DNA of 44,799 bases, taken from assembly GCA_009693435.1 (NCBI GenBank), contig SHXF01000029.1, positions 1-44,799 of the forward strand, read 5' to 3'. Position 1 is the stretch's first letter; each line of letters begins with the position of its first letter. The DNA is from Betaproteobacteria bacterium (GTDB lineage Bacteria > Pseudomonadota > Gammaproteobacteria > Burkholderiales > SG8-39). A model generated the notes under the pieces. It searched no databases. It was not told the DNA's origin and worked only from the letters and a program-made list of their open reading frames with translations. Below, piece after piece: positions 34,787 to 43,483 of the stretch. A program made the translations under genes and the position numbers.

Positions 34787-36268
34787 ATGACTGCGCAAAC
34801 CCACGCCAGAGAGGCACGTGCGCTGCGTGCAAGACTTGATCATCCGGTGGTCGACGGCGACGGCCATATTCTGGAATTCCTGCCGCTCTTTTTCGACTAT
34901 TTCAAGCAAGTGGGTGGGGGCGATCTTTACACGCGCTACATGTCCCGCGGAAAGGTAAGCGATCGCTATTCGTCTCCCGCGGAGCGCGAGGAGCGGCGGC
35001 TGTCCCGCTCGCCGTACTGGACCATGCCGGCCAAGAACACTCTGGATCGAATGACGGCGACGTTGCCTGCGCTGCTGCGCGAGCGGCTTGACGAATTCGG
35101 CATCGACTTCACGGTCCTATACCCGACTCTGGGACTGAATCTGTACAACGAGCCCGATCAGGAGTTCAGGCAAGCGTTATGTCGCGCATACAACACGATG
35201 GTCGCCGATCATTACCGCGAGCATTCGGATCGCATGACGCCGGTCGCGATTATTCCGGCCTTCACCCCCAAAGAGGCTATCGATGAACTCGACCACGCGA
35301 TACGTACCCTCGGGCTGAAAGCAATGACGCTCGGGACTATGGTCCGCCGTCCCATCGAGGCCGCCAGGAAGATATCTCCCGAGGCCGCGCGCTATGCGGT
35401 CTGGTTCGACAATCTGGCGCTCGACAGCGCTTACGACTACGACCCGTTCTGGGCCAAGTGCGTGGAGCTGAAGGTTTCGGTCGCATCCCATGTTGACGCC
35501 ATAGGCCGCGGCTTTCGCACCTCGACATCCAATTATACGTATAGCCAAGTAGGCTGTTTTGCCGAGGTCGGAGAGGCATTCTGCAAGGCGGTCGTCCTTG
35601 GTGGCGTGGCGCGCCGCTTTCCTCGGCTGAACTTTGCTTTCCTGGAGGGAGGAGCGGGCTGGGCCTGCGATCTCTTTCGCGGGCTCGATAGTCGTCTCAA
35701 GAAGCGCAGCGGTGAGGCGCTAGACAACTACAATCCGGCGCGGCTGAACCAGAAGTTGGCCGAGGAACTGGTCGATCGCTACGGCGGTCGGCTGCTTGCA
35801 GGGAAATTTCCCCTTGCTCGCCTCCAGGAATTCAATGTCATGGCGCCGACAATTTCGCTCGATGGCATCAGTCGGGAGCACCCTGATACAGTCGACGAAT
35901 GGCAGTTGAGCGGGATTCGCAAGCGCGAGGAGCTCATTGATGTGTTTGCCCGCCAGTTCTATTTCGGTTGTGAAGCCGACGATCCGACCGCGAGCCTGGC
36001 TTTCAGAGGGACCGGCACCCCGCGGAGTACTCCGTTACGCGCAATATTCAGCTCCGACTTGGGACATTGGGACGTCGTCGACATGCGTGAAATCATGTCA
36101 GAGGCATTTGAGTTACTCGATGACGGAGCGCTCGATGAGAGCCAGTTCCGACAATTCATGTTCGCTTATCCAGTCGCCCAGCACGCGACGATGAACCCGG
36201 ATTTCTTCCGAGGAACGATAGTCGAGGATGCGGTCGAGAAGGAAATGAAAGTTGCGCTCGCCGCGTGA
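34787..36268 (+). CDS. amidohydrolase family protein (PF04909-like)
   Basis: A 493-residue TIM-barrel metal-dependent hydrolase or decarboxylase. VVDGDGHILE near 21-30 carries the first metal ligands, and VASHVDAIGRGF supplies a later His. FAFLEGGAGWACDLFRGLD and FSSDLGHWDV near residue 425 (metal Asp) are conserved in this amidohydrolase_2 branch, which includes ACMSD and resorcylate decarboxylases. Which reaction is catalysed is open. The frame is open 34 codons upstream, but the ATG at 34787 with GGGAG before it starts the conserved part. Confidence 0.85.
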   Translation: MTAQTHAREARALRARLDHPVVDGDGHILEFLPLFFDYFKQVGGGDLYTRYMSRGKVSDRYSSPAEREERRLSRSPYWTMPAKNTLDRMTATLPALLRERLDEFGIDFTVLYPTLGLNLYNEPDQEFRQALCRAYNTMVADHYREHSDRMTPVAIIPAFTPKEAIDELDHAIRTLGLKAMTLGTMVRRPIEAARKISPEAARYAVWFDNLALDSAYDYDPFWAKCVELKVSVASHVDAIGRGFRTSTSNYTYSQVGCFAEVGEAFCKAVVLGGVARRFPRLNFAFLEGGAGWACDLFRGLDSRLKKRSGEALDNYNPARLNQKLAEELVDRYGGRLLAGKFPLARLQEFNVMAPTISLDGISREHPDTVDEWQLSGIRKREELIDVFARQFYFGCEADDPTASLAFRGTGTPRSTPLRAIFSSDLGHWDVVDMREIMSEAFELLDDGALDESQFRQFMFAYPVAQHATMNPDFFRGTIVEDAVEKEMKVALAA

Positions 36269-36361
36269 GTGGCGGGTCGGTCGCCTCTCGAACGGAGGTC
36301 GGCCGGCGGACTGTGCCTGTTGCGCGGTGTGCCCGGCGCAAAACCCTAGACGGAGTTCGAT

Positions 36362-37534
36362 ATGAAGGTACTGCAAGGGGTCCGGGTACTGGATCTCGGG
36401 ATTTTTCTCAGCGCACCTTATGCCGCGCAACTGCTGGCAGAACTCGGCGCAGATGTAATTAAGGTGGAACGTCCCAATGCGGGAGACCCGTTCCGGGCGT
36501 TCGCCGAAGCAGGTGGTGTGTCCAATCCGATTTACCGGGCGCACAATCGGCACAAGCGGGCGGTCGCACTCGACTACACGAAAGCAGAAGGTCTGAACTT
36601 GCTGTTGGATTTGGTCAAGTCGTCCGATGTGTTCATCATGAACGTGCGCCCCGGCGTGGCAGAAAAGCTCGGTTTGTCGGCAGCCAGACTGAAGGAAATA
36701 AACCCGAGGCTGATCTACTGCGCCGTCACGGGATTCGGCACATCGGGGCCGTACAAGAGCAAACCTGGTTACGACAACATCGCCCAGGCTCTGTCCGGAT
36801 GGCTGTCGCGTTTTCATCAGGGAGCGGACGCAAGAGTCCCGGGGCCCGCGGTATCCGATGCATTCACCGGAATCTTCGCTTGTATCGGCATTTTGGGCGC
36901 GCTGCACGAGCGCCAGAGTTCGGGTAAAGGCAGGACGGTCGAGGTCAACATGCTCGAGGCCACCCTTGCCATGGCTATCGAGCCCATCATGTACTCGCTT
37001 CAATTCGGAGAAGAACAGCCGTTTTATCAACGCGGTGCGATGTCGCAGGCCTATATCGTCACCTGCAAGGACGGCAAACGCCTCTCGCTGCAGTTGTCGT
37101 CACTGCCCAAGTTCTGGCAACGGCTCACGGCGGCGATCGAACGTCCCGATATTCTGGATCGCTATCCCGATCGCAATTCGAAAATAGAAAAATATGCCGA
37201 GCTGGCAGGCGAGTTGTCCGACATTTTCGCGAAGAAAACGAGGGATGAGTGGATCGATCGCCTGTCCCAACAGGACGTTCCGTTTTCTCCCGAGCGAACG
37301 ATGGCCGAGTTGGAAGCGGACCCACAGATTCAGCATCTAGGTGTCTTCTACGAGATGCAGCATCCCAAGGATGGTACGGTGAACTCCCTGCACCGTCCGA
37401 TTCGCTATGACGGCTCGCACGACTTTGATTTCCGGCCCGCGCCCGGACTGGGGGAGCATACGGACGAGGTATTTCTTGAGATTGGAATCGCCCCCGATGA
37501 GTTATCGCGGCTTCGCGGTCTTGGGGTGATTTGA
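36362..37534 (+). CDS. CaiB/BaiF (family III) CoA-transferase
   Basis: A 390-residue family III CoA-transferase. The N-terminal LQGVRVLDLG, LAELGADVIKVERP, VAVTGFG-type and PGYDNIAQALSG stretches are standard. The catalytic Asp is probably residue 166 in AVSDAFTG, which forms a mixed anhydride and then a CoA thioester. It would transfer CoA from a donor acyl-CoA to a carboxylate produced by the upstream enzymes. It lies four bases before the racemase gene, with which it shares a fold but not active-site residues. Confidence 0.92.
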   Translation: MKVLQGVRVLDLGIFLSAPYAAQLLAELGADVIKVERPNAGDPFRAFAEAGGVSNPIYRAHNRHKRAVALDYTKAEGLNLLLDLVKSSDVFIMNVRPGVAEKLGLSAARLKEINPRLIYCAVTGFGTSGPYKSKPGYDNIAQALSGWLSRFHQGADARVPGPAVSDAFTGIFACIGILGALHERQSSGKGRTVEVNMLEATLAMAIEPIMYSLQFGEEQPFYQRGAMSQAYIVTCKDGKRLSLQLSSLPKFWQRLTAAIERPDILDRYPDRNSKIEKYAELAGELSDIFAKKTRDEWIDRLSQQDVPFSPERTMAELEADPQIQHLGVFYEMQHPKDGTVNSLHRPIRYDGSHDFDFRPAPGLGEHTDEVFLEIGIAPDELSRLRGLGVI

Positions 37535-37537
37535 TCG

Positions 37538-38680
37538 GTGGGACCGCTGGCGGGGATAAAAGTCATCGAGATGGTGGGCATCGGTCCGGGCCCGCTTTGC
37601 GCGATGCTACTGGCAGACATGGGTGCGGAAGTGATTCGCATAGATCGGCCGGGAGGCGAGTCGCGTAGCGGTCGCAGCGCCGGATTGCTGGGTCGAAACC
37701 GGAAATCGGTCATAGTGGATCTGAAGAATCCGGCAGGAATAGCTACCGTGCTTCGACTGACGAAGCGAGCCGACGCATTACTTGAAGGATTCCGGCCTGG
37801 CGTGATGGAGCGTCTCGGCCTTGGGCCAGACGAGTGCCTTATGCGCAATCCCGGGCTGGTGTACGGACGAATCACCGGCTGGGGTCAGGATGGCCCCCTC
37901 GCCCAGAGTGCGGGGCACGACATCAATTACATCGCGCTGTCGGGCGCGCTGCATGCGATCGGTGAAAAAGGAGGAAGACCTCTTGCGCCCCTGAATCTGC
38001 TCGGAGACTTTGCCGGTGGCGCCATGTTCCTCGCCTTCGGCATGGTGTGCGCGCTACTGGAAGCACGACAATCGGGCATGGGGCAGGTGATCGACTCTTC
38101 GATGGTCGAGGGAACGGCTGTGCTGACAACGCTGTTCTATGCAATGCACCAGGCCGGAACATGGAACGATGAGCGCGGCACCAATGGCGTGGACGGGGCT
38201 TCGCATTTTTATAACACCTATGAAACCCAGGATGGCAAGTGGATAGCAGTCGGGGCGATGGAATCGCAGTTCTACGCGACGCTGGTCAGCAAGATCGGCG
38301 CCGATCCCGAATTATTCAAGGAGCAGAACCAACCGGACAAGTGGCCGCAATTGAAAGCAGAACTGGCCCGTATTTTCAAATCCAGGACGCGCGAGCAGTG
38401 GCAGGCGCTTCTGGAGGGTGGCGACGCTTGCTTCTCGCCGGTACTGTCTCTGGCCGAGGCACCCGCTCACCCTCACAATCGTGCACGCGGCGCCTTTATC
38501 GAAGTGGAGGGCACTGTCCAGCCTGCGCCTGCGCCAAGATTCAGTCGAACCCGGCCCGAGGTGAAACATGGGCCGCGTCCTCCGGGTACCGATACCGTGG
38601 AAGTGCTGCAAGCCTGGGATTTCAGCAGGGATGAAATCCGCGCACTGGAATCGACGGGGGCAGTCGTTGCTCGCCGCTAG
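37538..38680 (+). CDS. alpha-methylacyl-CoA racemase
   Basis: A 380-residue CaiB-fold enzyme, but specifically of the AMACR/MCR type, which interconverts (2R)- and (2S)-methylacyl-CoA. It starts GPLAGIKVIEMVGIGPGPL and has the acid/base residues His127 (in GHDINYIAL), Asp157 (in LLGDFAGG) and Glu242 (in GAMESQFY), corresponding within one position to His126, Asp156 and Glu241 of the mycobacterial enzyme. Its presence implies a 2-methyl-branched acyl-CoA intermediate, as in degradation of isoprenoid or steroid side chains. The GTG start follows the preceding stop by three bases. Confidence 0.92.
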   Translation: MGPLAGIKVIEMVGIGPGPLCAMLLADMGAEVIRIDRPGGESRSGRSAGLLGRNRKSVIVDLKNPAGIATVLRLTKRADALLEGFRPGVMERLGLGPDECLMRNPGLVYGRITGWGQDGPLAQSAGHDINYIALSGALHAIGEKGGRPLAPLNLLGDFAGGAMFLAFGMVCALLEARQSGMGQVIDSSMVEGTAVLTTLFYAMHQAGTWNDERGTNGVDGASHFYNTYETQDGKWIAVGAMESQFYATLVSKIGADPELFKEQNQPDKWPQLKAELARIFKSRTREQWQALLEGGDACFSPVLSLAEAPAHPHNRARGAFIEVEGTVQPAPAPRFSRTRPEVKHGPRPPGTDTVEVLQAWDFSRDEIRALESTGAVVARR

Positions 38681-38806
38681 CGTCCCGTCGCGTGGCCACA
38701 GGCGTGTCCGCGCCTGGAACCAGCAACCTTTGCCGCTGTCGGCGTGTACCGTCGCGCCGGATTTCGCTCCCAGTTGCGGACGACCCCGTCAATTGGTGGA
38801 AACAAT

Positions 38807-39685
38807 ATGCAGTGCATAAGGCCGAGTTCCAGTACCTTCGTCCGGATCCGCGGGCTCGATTATCACTGCCGAATATGGGGTGCGGCGGATGCCCCGACCT
38901 TGTTCCTGCTGCACGGCTGGATGGACGCCTCGGCCTCATTTCAATTCATGGTCGATGCGCTCAAACCAGGGTGGCGGGTGATAGCGCCCGACTGGCGTGG
39001 GTTCGGGCTCACCGAATGGGGCGGGGGCGACACCTATTGGTACGCGGATTACATCGCCGATCTTGACAGGATCCTGGAGCATTTCCAGCCCGACGAGTCC
39101 GCCATTCTTGTCGGCCACAGCATGGGTGGCAGCATCGCATGCCTGTATTCAGGCATTCGACCGGAGCGGGTTTCGAAGCTTGTCAATCTGGAAGGATTCG
39201 GCATGGCCGCGACAAATCCCGAGGGTGCGCCTGCGCACTACGCGGCATGGTTGAAGGAAATAGCCGGGGATATAAGTCTGCGCGACTATGCGGATGGAGA
39301 GGCCTTTGCAGCGCGTATGCGTGCCGACAATCCCAGGCTTTCGGCTGAACGCGCCCGTTACCTCGCGCGGCACTTGGGCAAGACCGAGGGGGGACGAGTA
39401 CGGCCGTGTGCCGATCCGGTACAAAGAAGAAAGCACGCGATCCCGTACAAGGTAGAGGAAGCTTGCGCATGCTGGGAGCGCATCACCGCCCCTGTATTGT
39501 GGGTGATCGCCGCTGAAAGCAAGACGCTGGCGACCATGGGCATAAGCACGGATGAACTCGAGCGGCGAAAGGCCTGTTTCAGGCAACTCACCCTGCACAC
39601 GGTGCAGGAGTCCGGTCACATGCTGCATCTGGACCAGCCCGAGCGGGTCGCACAGCTGATTGAAGAATTCCTGTCAGCCGATTGA
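38807..39685 (+). CDS. alpha/beta hydrolase (serine type)
   Basis: A 292-residue MhpC-like hydrolase. LFLLHGWMDASASF provides the oxyanion region, VIAPDWRGFGLTEW the loop, and GHSMGG the nucleophile elbow with Ser105. His is at 271 in ESGHMLHLD. The acid position (WVIAAESKTL) is less clear, with Glu237 as candidate. GGTGGA six bases before ATG 38807 supports this start; the longer frame overlaps nothing recognisable. Unlike the first hydrolase of the module it keeps the serine. Confidence 0.87.
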   Translation: MQCIRPSSSTFVRIRGLDYHCRIWGAADAPTLFLLHGWMDASASFQFMVDALKPGWRVIAPDWRGFGLTEWGGGDTYWYADYIADLDRILEHFQPDESAILVGHSMGGSIACLYSGIRPERVSKLVNLEGFGMAATNPEGAPAHYAAWLKEIAGDISLRDYADGEAFAARMRADNPRLSAERARYLARHLGKTEGGRVRPCADPVQRRKHAIPYKVEEACACWERITAPVLWVIAAESKTLATMGISTDELERRKACFRQLTLHTVQESGHMLHLDQPERVAQLIEEFLSAD

Positions 39686-39740
39686 ATGGGGGGAACGACC
39701 CAACCTGGGCCGAATCGAGAGGGAATATTGCGCCCGAACA

Positions 39741-39867
39741 AGAGGACGCAAGAGGACGTAAGAGGACACAAGAGGACACAAGAGGACACAAGAGGACGCA
39801 AGAGGACACAAGAAGACACAAGAGGACACAAGAGGAAACAACAGGACACAACAGGACACAACAGGAC
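39741..39867. repeat. 10-bp tandem array AGAGGACACA
   Basis: Twelve full units and one partial, starting exactly every ten bases from 39741, with consensus AGAGGACACA. Variants cluster at the ends: ACGCA/ACGTA types on the left and ACAGGACACA on the right. The array is free of stop codons in some frames of both strands, so it generates spurious open frames. It ends 66 bp before the Bug gene. Confidence 0.97.
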
Positions 39868-39932
39868 CATTGTTGCTGTCCGAGGTTGATTTTTAGAAAG
39901 TTCGCGTGTTTAGTGCTCACTGAGGAGGAACC

Positions 39933-40895
39933 ATGAGAATAACGGCAGGAAGATTCATTGCTTTCGTGTTTTGCACGGCGGCCGGCACAGTTCTTTCGCA
40001 ATCCTATCCGAACAAGCCGATTCGCCTGGTTGTCGGCTATGCACCTGGCGGCGGCACCGACACGCTCGCGCGTATGGTCGGTGTCAGGCTGGAGTCTGCC
40101 TGGGGCAAGCCGGTGGTCATCGAAAACAGAGCCGGCGCGGGCGGGATCATAGCGACCGAGATGGTCAAGCAAAGCCCCCCGGACGGCTATACGCTGATCG
40201 TGGGCGGCGCGAGTGCAATGACCGTCAATCCGGTTCTCTATGCCAAACTTTCGTACGATCCACTGAAGGACTTCATTCCAATCACCAACCTCGCGCAATA
40301 TCCGCTCTTTATTCTGGTGCATCCTTCGCTACCGGTGAGAAGCGTGAAGGAGCTTATTGCGTATGCCAAGGCCAATCCGGGCAAGCTGAACTATGCATCA
40401 TCCAATCCCATGGTGCAGCTCGCGACGGAAATGTTCAACCAGATGGCGGGGACGAAAATGACGCATGTCCCCTATAAAGGCGGGGCGCCGTCCGTCACCG
40501 CGGTACTGTCCGGTGAGGCGCAGCTGACCTTCGTCGACAGCAGTCCTTCCGTACCCCAGATCAAGGCTGGCCGCCTGATCGGCCTTGCCACGACTTCCCC
40601 CAGGCGGACCACTGCCTTGCCGGACCTGCCGACGATCGCGGAAGCCGGCGTTTCGGGTTACGAACTTGTGACCTGGTTCGGCCTGTTCGCGCCCGCGGGT
40701 GTGCCAGGCGAGGTTATCTCCAAAATCAATGCCGAGGTTGTGCGCATCGTCAATTCGCCGGAGTTCAGCGAGCGATTGGTTTCACTGGGTGGCGAACCGG
40801 CAGCCGGATCGTCCGAGGAGTTTGTCGTGCAGATCCGCAGGGAGATCGCGCGCTACGGTGTAATAGCAAAAGCGGGAAACATCAAGGCTGACTGA
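39933..40895 (+). CDS. tripartite tricarboxylate transporter (Bug/TctC) substrate-binding protein 2
   Basis: A 320-residue periplasmic binding protein. A signal peptide of about 22 residues precedes QSYPNKPIRLVVGYAPGGGTD, then VIENRAGAGGIIATEMVKQ, HVPYKGGAPSVTAVLSGEAQ and a C-terminal GGEPAAGSSEEF. TctA/TctB genes are absent. GAGGAGG at about 39922 supports the ATG. As part of the module it probably captures the module's substrate or a related carboxylate. Confidence 0.93.
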   Translation: MRITAGRFIAFVFCTAAGTVLSQSYPNKPIRLVVGYAPGGGTDTLARMVGVRLESAWGKPVVIENRAGAGGIIATEMVKQSPPDGYTLIVGGASAMTVNPVLYAKLSYDPLKDFIPITNLAQYPLFILVHPSLPVRSVKELIAYAKANPGKLNYASSNPMVQLATEMFNQMAGTKMTHVPYKGGAPSVTAVLSGEAQLTFVDSSPSVPQIKAGRLIGLATTSPRRTTALPDLPTIAEAGVSGYELVTWFGLFAPAGVPGEVISKINAEVVRIVNSPEFSERLVSLGGEPAAGSSEEFVVQIRREIARYGVIAKAGNIKAD

Positions 40896-41078
40896 GCAGC
40901 GGGTGAGCGCGGCAGTGGTAGCGATCAACCTTCGTCGCTGCCAGCTACCCTCATGTGCTGCTCTGTCGCGTTATCGGCATGGCGGGAGAAAGCGTAGCCA
41001 GCGTTTCCGTCCAATATCGTCCAGGAGAATCCGAAGTACGGTCATGCCATTGAACAATACGAAAACCGGAGTGAAGCA

Positions 41079-42020
41079 ATGCGCTCGATCCTGGTAGTGG
41101 GTTGTGGTGCGATTGGCGGCATTTATGCTGCACACCTTTCACGCGGGGCGGACGTCGTGGCGCTGGACACGAATGCCGAACATGTGGCGGCGATTAATCG
41201 CGAGGGGCTGAGGCTTTCGGGATGTACCGAGATGGTGGCACGGATACCGGCCATTACGGTACCTGCGGCAGTGGCCTCGCGACGCTTCGATGCGGTAATC
41301 ATGCTCGTAAAAGCGATGCTTACCGAATCCGTGTTCAGGGCGCTGAAACCCCATCTGTCGGGGCAGCCGCTCATGGTCACGCTGCAAAATGGAATGGGCG
41401 CTGCCGAAACCCTTGAGCGACTCTGCGACTGGGATGTCGCACACGGGTTTTCCATGGAGGCGGGCCGCTATCTTGGCCCAGGGGAAATCCGGCATTTCAT
41501 ACACGGCGAGGACTCCTGGATTGGCCCCGCGCGAGGGACATTGGAAAGCGTTGCGTGGCTGGCCGAGATTATGAGCGAGTGCGGAATTCCGACTATTGCC
41601 GTCGCCGACGTCAGAGGGGCCATTTGGTCGAAGTTCATTTTCAACTGCGTGATGAATCCGCTGGGAGCGATCGTGTTGGGCGAGAATCGTGCGCGATACG
41701 AAGTGCCCGAAGTGGCGCTGCTTGTGGACGACATGATGGCCGAGGGGATACGAGTCGCTCAGGCCCAGGGAATCCAGCTAATGTTCGATCCAATGCACCT
41801 GGTAAAGAAGACGCGCGCCGGTGAACTACCGATTACCAAGCACGCGAGTTCGATGGCGCTGGACGTGGCAGCGGGGCTCGACACCGAGATTGAAGCGATT
41901 ACCGGCTACATGGTCAGGACGGCGAAAGCACTGGGCGTTGCAGTGCCGGTTACCGAGACCGTCTACCGCCTTGCCAAGGGCGTTGAGTATGCCGCCAAAG
42001 TCAAGCGGGGGCTTGCCTGA
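41079..42020 (+). CDS. 2-dehydropantoate 2-reductase family protein (PanE/ApbA-like), module copy
   Basis: A 313-residue oxidoreductase. The Rossmann motif VGCGAIGGIYAAHLSRG lies near residue 6. The conserved lysine is in MLVKAMLTES, and the C-terminal WSKFIFNCVMNPLGAI and SSMALDVAAGLDTEIEAITG motifs match catalytically complete ketopantoate reductases. The location in a catabolic module suggests reduction or oxidation of another 2-oxo or 3-hydroxy acid rather than pantothenate synthesis. Its stop overlaps the MarR start by one base. Confidence 0.87.
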   Translation: MRSILVVGCGAIGGIYAAHLSRGADVVALDTNAEHVAAINREGLRLSGCTEMVARIPAITVPAAVASRRFDAVIMLVKAMLTESVFRALKPHLSGQPLMVTLQNGMGAAETLERLCDWDVAHGFSMEAGRYLGPGEIRHFIHGEDSWIGPARGTLESVAWLAEIMSECGIPTIAVADVRGAIWSKFIFNCVMNPLGAIVLGENRARYEVPEVALLVDDMMAEGIRVAQAQGIQLMFDPMHLVKKTRAGELPITKHASSMALDVAAGLDTEIEAITGYMVRTAKALGVAVPVTETVYRLAKGVEYAAKVKRGLA

Positions 42021-42490
42021 TGCCGGAGCCCACAGTGAGAACTGGAGACGAGACAGAGGAGCAGGAGTCGGATTCTCTGGTGCTGCTCCTTGCCGATGCT
42101 ACGCGCGCGGTTCAACGCGTTTTCTCCGAGCGTATAAGAGATATAGGGGTCAGCTCGGCACACTGGCCCTGCCTTCGCGTGCTGTGCAAGGGTGACGGGA
42201 TCACACAGCACGAAATTGCCGATAGGGCGAAGATAGCGGATGCCACGCTGGTGCCCGTTGTGCGATGGCTGGAAATGCGCGGATACCTGGTGCGCAGATC
42301 GGATATCAAGGATCGCAGGAAAATGCGCATTTTCCTGACAGGAAAAGGTCGCGAAACTTGCGAGCGAGTCATGCCGGAGATTCGCGCCATTAACACCGCC
42401 GCGGCCAAAAGCATGTCCGATGCACAGTTGCAACAGTTAAAGCGGTCTTTGCAGCGTATGAGACTCAATGTGCTCGCACGCGATTGGTAG
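42020..42490 (+). CDS. MarR-family transcriptional regulator
   Basis: A 156-residue winged-helix dimeric regulator. SSAHWPCLRVLCKGDGITQHEIADRAKI forms the helix-turn-helix region near 45-75 (read in two parts: the HWPCLRVL helix and the QHEIADRA helix). RRSDIKDRRKMRIFLTGKG is the DNA-contacting wing typical of MarR, and a helical dimerisation tail follows. MarR proteins usually bind short palindromes near the genes they control and release them on binding small aromatic or related ligands. The palindrome at 32549-32568 is a plausible target. Confidence 0.9.
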   Translation: MPEPTVRTGDETEEQESDSLVLLLADATRAVQRVFSERIRDIGVSSAHWPCLRVLCKGDGITQHEIADRAKIADATLVPVVRWLEMRGYLVRRSDIKDRRKMRIFLTGKGRETCERVMPEIRAINTAAAKSMSDAQLQQLKRSLQRMRLNVLARDW

Positions 42491-42516
42491 CAGCACTTAC
42501 CCGACGAAGGAAAACA

Positions 42517-43302
42517 GTGAACGTAAAAGACATGCGGGGAAAGGTAGCGCTGGTCACCGGTTCCACCAGCGGCATCGGTTTTCGGATCGCCGAGAGACTG
42601 GCCATACGAGGCGCGAGCGTGGCCTTAAACGGCCGGAATGCCCCAGATGGCGCGAAGGCACTGGAACGCCTCAAGAGCGTCAAGGGGAAATTGATCTTCG
42701 AAGCCGGGAACGCTTCGCGTTACGACGAAATCAGCCGGGTGGTAGCGGCGGTTGAAAAGCGCTTCGGTCCAATTGACATTCTGGTGAGCAGCGGGGGCGC
42801 CGAAAAGCCCGGACCCACGCTGTTTCATGAATTGAAGCCCGAGGACTTCCTGCGGGGATTCGAGACGCGCTTTCTGCCGCGCGTTTTTCCCGTTCACGCT
42901 GTGCTCAATAGTATGCGGGAGCGCCAGTCTGGCTCGATCGTATTGATCGCATCGGACGCAGCCCGTCACCCGACGCCGGGAGAGTCGTTGATCGGATCGG
43001 TGGCCGCAGCGACTATTTTGACCACGAAGGTTCTGGCCAGAGAGTTCTCCCGCTGGGGTATCAGGGTCAATTGTGTGGCTCTGACATTGACGTCTGACAC
43101 GCCGGGGTATGACAGGATATTCAGTACGCCAAGCTTCGCGAATTCCCTGTTTAGCAAGGCACTGAAAAAGTTTCCTGCCGGCCGGGCTCCTACGGCGGAA
43201 GAGGTGGCGCGCGTAGTCGGGTTCCTCGCGTCGGATGAGGCTGCTCAAGTGACCGGCCAGACCATCAGCGCCAACGGCGGATTGTCATTTGGCGGTTGGT
43301 AG
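42517..43302 (+). CDS. SDR-family protein lacking the YxxxK catalytic residues
   Basis: A 261-residue short-chain dehydrogenase/reductase fold. The cofactor site TGSTSGIG is at 14-21, and the C-terminal GQTISANGGLSFGGW ending is normal. Ser146 in LIASDAARH is present, but the positions 13 and 17 residues later, normally Tyr and Lys, are Ile159 and Ala163, and the NNAG motif reads SSGG. Classical SDR catalysis is therefore unlikely, suggesting another role. The GTG start has AAGGA upstream; a longer frame to 42484 overlaps the MarR gene end. Confidence 0.85.
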   Translation: MNVKDMRGKVALVTGSTSGIGFRIAERLAIRGASVALNGRNAPDGAKALERLKSVKGKLIFEAGNASRYDEISRVVAAVEKRFGPIDILVSSGGAEKPGPTLFHELKPEDFLRGFETRFLPRVFPVHAVLNSMRERQSGSIVLIASDAARHPTPGESLIGSVAAATILTTKVLAREFSRWGIRVNCVALTLTSDTPGYDRIFSTPSFANSLFSKALKKFPAGRAPTAEEVARVVGFLASDEAAQVTGQTISANGGLSFGGW

Positions 43303-43483
43303 ACAGGTATTCATGACAGACTCGCGCAAGGCGTCCGGGAAGAAACGGGTAGTTTGATTTTCCTTATTCTCCTGCGCGGGGCGGTACCACTCGCCTTGCT
43401 CTCATCGACGGCCGGGCGGCGTCGGCGGAACTCGACCTGGATTCAATCGAGGGCGGCAGCATCTGCTTTTTATCGGGGAAAAC

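Noticed and set aside
39741..39867. CRISPR array
   Set aside because: Units are 10 bp with no unique spacers and no cas genes; this is a simple tandem repeat. The same applies to the 8- and 13-bp arrays.
39616..39936. Open frames on both strands encoding repetitive Cys/Val/Leu/Ser- or Arg/Thr/Gln/Glu-rich peptides
   Set aside because: They are translations of the 10-bp array, without recognisable starts or homology.
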